From Helianthus annuus (Eukaryota; Streptophyta; Magnoliopsida; Asterales; Asteraceae), in the NCBI RefSeq assembly GCF_002127325.2, contig NC_035436.2, forward strand, positions 112,553,591 to 112,617,590: 64,000 bases of DNA. Reading direction: 5' to 3'. The position numbers and the translations under genes are program-made. Shown here in pieces: positions 58,862 to 64,000 of this stretch; position 1 is the first letter of the stretch, and each line of letters starts with the position of its first letter. The notes below the pieces were generated by a model, which was given only the letters and a program-made list of their open reading frames with translations, was not told the DNA's origin and did no database searches.

Positions 58862-60829
58862 TGTGACAACTGGCACAAAACCGGTAACTTCCGTACACTA
58901 TAATTACTATTTAATGACTGCAATTATGTGCTTAAATGTCAACATTGACTGATTAGATGCTAAACAAGTGAATTCATGCATGTTTAATACTACAAAATAT
59001 TGTTTTATGCATTAACTAGAGCGTTGCGTCAAAAATACTAGTAAATTCACCGGTAAAACACAATATGCCAACGACTCTGCAGAAAGCAGCCAGACAATAA
59101 AAATTTGAGCCTAGGTGTAGGTCCAATGACAAGAATACATTAAAACCCAAGAATACATACAAGGGTTAACATATAGACATTCCGGAAGCTAAAATACGCA
59201 CTAAAAAGCACCCGAAACGCACTTTAAGTGCAGAATTTTATTAAATTCAGCTATGACCAGCTTTTAAACATATAAATATTATGCAGAATTTACGTTCCAT
59301 CGCCTAGAATATTTCCCTAAGTGTCGGGAATTGAAAGGGGTGCAAAAGGGTACAAGAAAGATGTTAAACGGTGCAATTTAACACTTAACGAACCGGTATT
59401 TAACCAAACAACCGGATATTACCCGGGACACTAAATTTTTGCCAAACACATTGTTTATTTATTTCTTGACTAGTCGTGATCCCCGAACACCCTAACACCC
59501 ACTAAAAAGCAACTAGCTAATATATATAAACATATTACTTGAAACCTAACTAGTTCCTACCATCTAGTTACAAAATAGTTACAACCAACCCCCCCCCCCC
59601 CAAACCGAATCGGTCACAAGGACCATCACCCCAACCATACTTCAAATCTTATCTTGGATTATATTCAATTGTTTATTGGATTGGTTGCTTGAAGATCTTG
59701 CCAAAATATGTGAAGTACTCTTTAAAAGCATGGCCAAAGATCACAACCATACTTCAAATCTTATCTTGGATTATATTCAATTGTTTATTGGATTGGTTGC
59801 TTGAAGATCTTGCCAAAATATGTGAAGTACTCTTTAAAAGCATGGCCAAAGATCACAACCATACTACACATTAACACACTCTCTCCTTCACTCTCTCCTC
59901 TCCCTTTCTCGGCTCACCCCCAAACCGCCACCATCACCACCACACAACCACCATATTCATCCATCTTGGAGCATCATTCAAGTGTAGAAGAAGGGTTGTA
60001 GGAGCTTGCAACTTGTGGAGCTTCAAAGGAGCCTTGTTCTTGCTTGACTTCTCATCTTTTTCTCATCATCTTTTCACTAGATCCTACCCTAGCTTTGTGC
60101 TAGTAGTAAGTCTCGGTTTACTCTTGTTTATGTCTATTTTGAATAGTGAAAGATTATTTATGATGGGATCTTATGAAATACAAGAACACTAAAAACATGA
60201 ACATAAAGTCTACTTAAACCTTTACATAATGTTTACATAAGAATAAGACATGAAGATGAAATCTTGTTGGATGAGGGTTGGTTAAATCATGCATGATATT
60301 TGATCGTTGGTCTCTTGATAAACCCGTTGTTCGGACATTAGTTGATGCGAGTTAGTAAAGCCTAAACTATAAATAAACATGCTGAATTATATTTTCAGCC
60401 AACTTCAAACGGCTGTAAACTGATCATTATAACTGGAAAAACTGATTTTCTGGAGTCTAATTTATACATTTTCGAAAAATGGATCAAATGGTACTGGAAT
60501 CGCAATTTTTCGAATTCGTTTACTATTTTTAAAGGGTCGTTTCGTAACAGCAGCTCAAGCTGCATTTTTCTGCTGAAAATATATGTTATATTTTTCATCG
60601 TAACTTGAAACCTGAGTAGAACCAGCCCCTGAAATTCATACAGTAGATGGTCACTGATGTCAGTGCGACCCTCCAACTAGAATTTCGTAAAACGGACTTA
60701 CGATAAATTTTAAACGAATTATTCCGTAGGCTGTGGTCAGAAAGTAACAAATCTGATCGCAGTTCGGTAAATGATTTTCTATAAAATACTGATGATGAAC
60801 TGGACCCCGATATTTTTACACAATAATAT
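58862..60829 (+). repeat. Element 4 right LTR, first part
   Basis: It matches the left LTR across the empty site of element 3, with about 1% substitutions plus a longer C run (about 59588-59600). It is interrupted at 60829 by element 5. Confidence 0.92.
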
Positions 60830-61197
60830 TGTCACACCCCCAAAATCCACCCGCGGAGTACTACCGCTTGGAGGCGTGACTGACCAGGATCCAGCCACCA
60901 ATCATACTGAACAAGCATATAAACAGTTATAAAAGTTTAACCAATACGATTGGTGTTTCAAACAAACAAAGTTTAAGTTGCAAGCGGAAGCATAAGTCAT
61001 AAAATTTAAAACATAAGTTCAAATGGTTTCAAGTTCAACATAGTACGCAGCAATCCGTGTCCCACAACGACTCTCCTCCATGCAAGCTCCAGCTGAGTAC
61101 CTAAGGTCCTGCAAAGCATGTAGTAACGAGTCAACAACTAGTTGAGTGAGTTCACAGTTGGGTGTTCGTTTTAGTTGTTTCGAAAACAGTTTCCTTT

Positions 61198-61335
61198 ACT
61201 GGCATCCTGCCGTGGGGGTTACCCCAAAGTTTAAAAACGTGACATGTTCATTCCCAGTTACTCTGGCATTCCAGCCGTGGGGGCTACCCCATGATAGTTA
61301 TCAGGCATTTCGGCCGTGGGGGCTACCCCATGCGT
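61198..61335. repeat. Private word array (GCCGTGGGGGCTACCCCA) in element 5 LTR
   Basis: Three copies of GGCATxxxGGCCGTGGGGGCTACCCCA-like units, each with an internal GGGG...CCCC pairing, sit at the LTR position of the arrays in elements 1-3. Confidence 0.8.
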
Positions 61336-62044
61336 ACACTAGACTCGTTACCATATCGACTGCTGACTGTAGTCATGTTTATGTGCCCTGAAAACATCAA
61401 TGTCTATCATCATTGACGTGCCCCAGATCCATTAGTTCACGCCCGTCTTCTGCGGCATGGTGTGAGGTTTGTCAGACCTAAATAGCGCTATCTAACTAAT
61501 GACCCGCTCGCCATTGGCCCGGCGATTAAGTCGATATAAAAAGGAGGGACTTCGTGATAGAGTTTTAGTCTAGTACGAGTTATCCGTCCGTTCGGACGAG
61601 GAATCATATTCCTGAACCACTGCCGTCCTACCCAAGGAGGACGAGGAATCCACGTTCCTTAACCCCGTTCCCAACCCAGGGAATCCCATGCTTTGTAGAG
61701 GGTGTGAACTCACCTTGGTTTGCTCGGTAGTAACACAGAAAAGTTAATCAAATTGCAGGTAATCAATTAGGTCCTATCACAGATATTATTCGTATCAGAT
61801 TCAAGCCAAGCAGTGCACGTACAAGTAGTAGTCATGGCATGCATGTTCTAGTATGGCAGTTCATCGACAGTTCACAACAAGTTTCACAGTTAACAATCAA
61901 CTACAATCCAAAGTCTAAGTGTGAAGCCCGGACAGTTAGGCTCGTAGTAGCAGGCCAGCCCAGACAGTACATGTATACACAATTACAGTTCACAGAAGTC
62001 CACATATTCGGCCCACTAACTAAGGCCCAAATCATGTAAGTCCA

Positions 62045-62290
62045 GCCTGCAGTCTCGAGTCGAGACTAGAGGTCTCGAGTCGCAACCGAACTCGCAAGCA
62101 TGGTTGCGGGTCATGCTGTTTATGTTGATCATAGGTGGTTGCGAGTCGCAACCTATGTCGCAACTATGGTTTCGGTTGGTCATGTTATGATTACGAGTCG
62201 CAACAGGACTCGTAACCTGTGTCGCAACTGTCGGTCTCGGCTTGTAATGTTGTGGTTGCGAGTCGCAACCAGGGGTTTCGACTCCCCAAC
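62045..62290. repeat. CTCGAGTCGCAACC word array in element 5 LTR
   Basis: About ten copies of GAGTCGCAAC / GGTTGCGAGTCG occur in both orientations. The word CTCGAG returns at 63147-63180, where arms CTCGAGACC and GGTCTCGAG form a perfect inverted repeat with a 4-nt loop (63147-63168). Confidence 0.85.
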
Positions 62291-63395
62291 AGTCGCTGAT
62301 TCTGCACAGTTGTACTGTCCAATAGAATTCCAATTGCATGCACCCTATTCGTGTACTATCCACTTAAACATGTTTCTTTGTCTAAAAACTAACCAAATCG
62401 GATCAAACATTGCAGAATTCAAATATTCAACACACACTCATATGATATTCATATTGTTCTTCATGTTCTTCAAACATTCAAAGCATAAATAACCTTCATT
62501 CAACCTTATGCATATTCGGACAAAACTATAGTTTCTAAGCTAACATCAAACCCATTTTCCAAGCAACAACATATGCAACAATTCATGAGACAAGCATGTA
62601 ATCGATACTTTCATCATACATATCATCATTGAACCGAAATGTTATTCATGTGTACACATAACTTATAAATCTTGGTTTTCATTTCTTAGACAAGTATAGT
62701 AACAAACAACTCAAATCAAAACTTCATCATACACATCCGAATCACAAGAGCATCAACACACTTACGACTATACTTAGTTAAATCATGTCATTCTTACTAT
62801 CATTTAACACCACAAACACAATAAACATTCTAGTATACTAGCATCAACAGTAAACATCATAAACACTAACCGGTTATGAAAGGGGTACCGAGGAGATGGA
62901 TGGAATGTCCGATAGTTCCGGGCTCTTGTTGGTTCCGACTAGAATCCGAGAGAGAGATAGGGGTGGTGTTTGGTTCAAGGGTCTTTAGAGAGGGAAAGTG
63001 TGAGAGTGTGGGTGTGTGTGTTGTTCAAGAAAATGGCAAGGTTTGCCATGAGTGTGGTTTATATAGTGGACTTGGTGCACCCTAGTGGGCTTAGAAGTCA
63101 ATAGAAGGGGTTTACGGCCCAAAGGCCCAACCGGCTATACTGTTTACTCGAGACCTCATGGTCTCGAGTCGGGTTCTCGGCTCGCATTTACACATACATA
63201 TATGTATACGAATACAACACATAATCACATAAAAGCTTCATATTTATTATTAAGTTAACAAGTTAACTAGTCACATAGTGTTCAAGCATGTTACATCAAG
63301 GCACAAGAAAGGTTCCAAGTTTCGGGTTGTCACATCATCCCCAAGTTGAAAGAAATTTCGTCCCGAAATTTGATGGCACTCACTGAGGAAGCTAG

Positions 63396-63989
63396 TTAAG
63401 TTGTATGGTTTTCCCGGTTTCCCTGGGGTGTCACATCCTCCCCCCGTTGATCTGGAATTTCGTCCCGAAATTCCGTAGCTTCAGCCTCAGTAGTGGTCGT
63501 ACTGTTTGCAAACAGTTGGGGATACTTTTGTTTCATCCGATCTTCGCGCTCCCAGGTAAACTCTGGGCCGCGACGTGAGTTCCAACGAACTCGAACGAGA
63601 GGTATTCTAGTGCTCTTGAGGACCTTAACATCCCGGTCCGTGATTTCGACTGGTTCTTCGACGAATTTCAACTGTTCGTCGATCGTGAGTTCCTTCAGAG
63701 GAACTACGTGGGTCTCATCTGACAGACACTTCTTCAGATTCGACACGTGGAAAACGTTGTGAACTGCACCGAGTTCTGCTGGTAGGTTCAGTCTATAGGC
63801 CACCTTGCCTATTTTCTCAATGATTTCGAAAGGTCCAACGTATCGTGGGTTGAGTTTGCCTCGTTTACCAAAACGAACCACACCCTTCCAGGGTGAAACT
63901 TTGAGTAATACCCGCTCCCCAACCTGGAGCTCAAGTGGTTTCCTGCCCTTATCGGCGTAGGCTTTCTGACGGTCACGAGCGGCCGCCAT
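63396..63989 (-). CDS. Element 5 Pol C-terminal region (partial at window end)
   Basis: The open frame begins in the integrase C-terminal part ([14 protein letters not shown] is internal to pol, not a true start). It has the GPF-type module and the chromodomain-like tail with EFTWERED. It then passes through the near-palindrome, the polypurine tract and about 40 nt of LTR before stopping. The product would direct integration, and the tail may bind modified histones. Upstream pol is beyond the window, so intactness is unknown. Confidence 0.85.
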   Translation of the reverse strand: MAAARDRQKAYADKGRKPLELQVGERVLLKVSPWKGVVRFGKRGKLNPRYVGPFEIIEKIGKVAYRLNLPAELGAVHNVFHVSNLKKCLSDETHVVPLKELTIDEQLKFVEEPVEITDRDVKVLKSTRIPLVRVRWNSRRGPEFTWEREDRMKQKYPQLFANSTTTTEAEATEFRDEIPDQRGEDVTPQGNRENHTT

Positions 63990-64000
63990 GCGTTGTCGTA

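Larger units (their letters stand above)
60830..63435 (-). repeat. Element 5 left LTR (3' LTR in element sense)
   Basis: It is about 2606 bp if PPT 1 was used. The framework is shared with elements 1-3 (GAACTCACCTTGGTTTGCTC near 61706). It has private words in three zones and a minus-strand TATA box, CTATATAAACC, at about 63057-63067. Confidence 0.85.
41314..64000 (+). mobile_element. Element 4: apparently coding-competent Tekay-type retrotransposon (right LTR leaves the window)
   Basis: The left LTR is 41314-42332 plus 50973-53494 (about 3536 bp without the nested element 3). A primer site, a gag-pol with no stop or shift, a polypurine tract and the start of the right LTR (58862-60829) follow. 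The right LTR is interrupted by element 5 and its remainder is beyond 64000. LTR divergence is about 1% by eye over the shared 1.9 kb. The flank AAATG (41309-41313) is a candidate target duplication that cannot be checked. Confidence 0.92.
60830..64000 (-). mobile_element. Element 5: Tekay-type retrotransposon nested in the element 4 right LTR (partial)
   Basis: An LTR starting TGTCACACCC is inserted after AATAT (60825-60829), and the uninterrupted site is seen near 51911. The LTR inner end is at 63435 (PPT 1) or 63334 (PPT 2). The C-terminal part of pol follows on the minus strand. The rest is outside the window. Confidence 0.9.

Noticed and set aside
62876..63085. 69-residue frame near the end of the element 5 LTR
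   Set aside because: It overlaps the putative promoter region of the LTR and has no recognisable family.

Overview
The window is plant nuclear DNA made almost entirely of nested LTR retrotransposons. No intact host gene, rRNA or standard tRNA gene was recognised. The long Ty3/gypsy LTRs, initiator-Met-tRNA primer sites, Tekay/Del-type chromoviruses, an Athila element with an env-like region, and GC-rich CACGGCCCCGTG-type words resemble what I recall of Asteraceae genomes. That family assignment is a recollection, not a search. Layout: 1-599 and 9650-9770 are two halves of an Athila-family LTR, split by chromovirus element 1 (600-9649, minus, 5-bp target duplication TGTGT). A pol relic of the element-4 family (9771-11040, minus) follows. 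Athila element B (11041-22047, minus) has its 3' LTR, env-like region and pol. It carries a solo LTR of its own family (19064-20751, duplication GTGCA). Its gag is cut at 22048 by element 6, a gag-only element whose LTR contains a hAT MITE and two tRNA-like modules. Element 2 (28041-37872, minus, duplication ACAGA) is near-intact and sits downstream. A poorly resolved stretch (37878-41313) holds a 55-bp tandem repeat and a gene fragment resembling the TOM1/THH1 family. Element 4 (from 41314, plus) has an open gag-pol. Its left LTR is split by element 3 (42333-50972, plus, duplication CTCTC) and its right LTR by element 5 (from 60830, minus). How the parts relate: elements 1, 2, 3 and 5 form one Tekay subgroup (group I) and element 4 a second lineage. 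Element 4 looks potentially autonomous. Element 2 has only two nonsense codons. Elements 1 and 3 are badly defective inside, yet their LTR pairs are nearly identical, which fits recent mobilisation in trans. The most interesting signals are: (a) each group-I LTR carries its own CpG-containing short word, repeated at equivalent positions and often forming perfect inverted repeats, on an otherwise shared framework; (b) two polypurine tracts 101 bp apart, with different members using different ones as the LTR boundary; (c) a phase-1 intron near the start of gag in elements 2 and 4 that is exactly absent from element 1; (d) a 17-bp near-palindrome next to every polypurine tract. All difference counts and homologies were read by eye.
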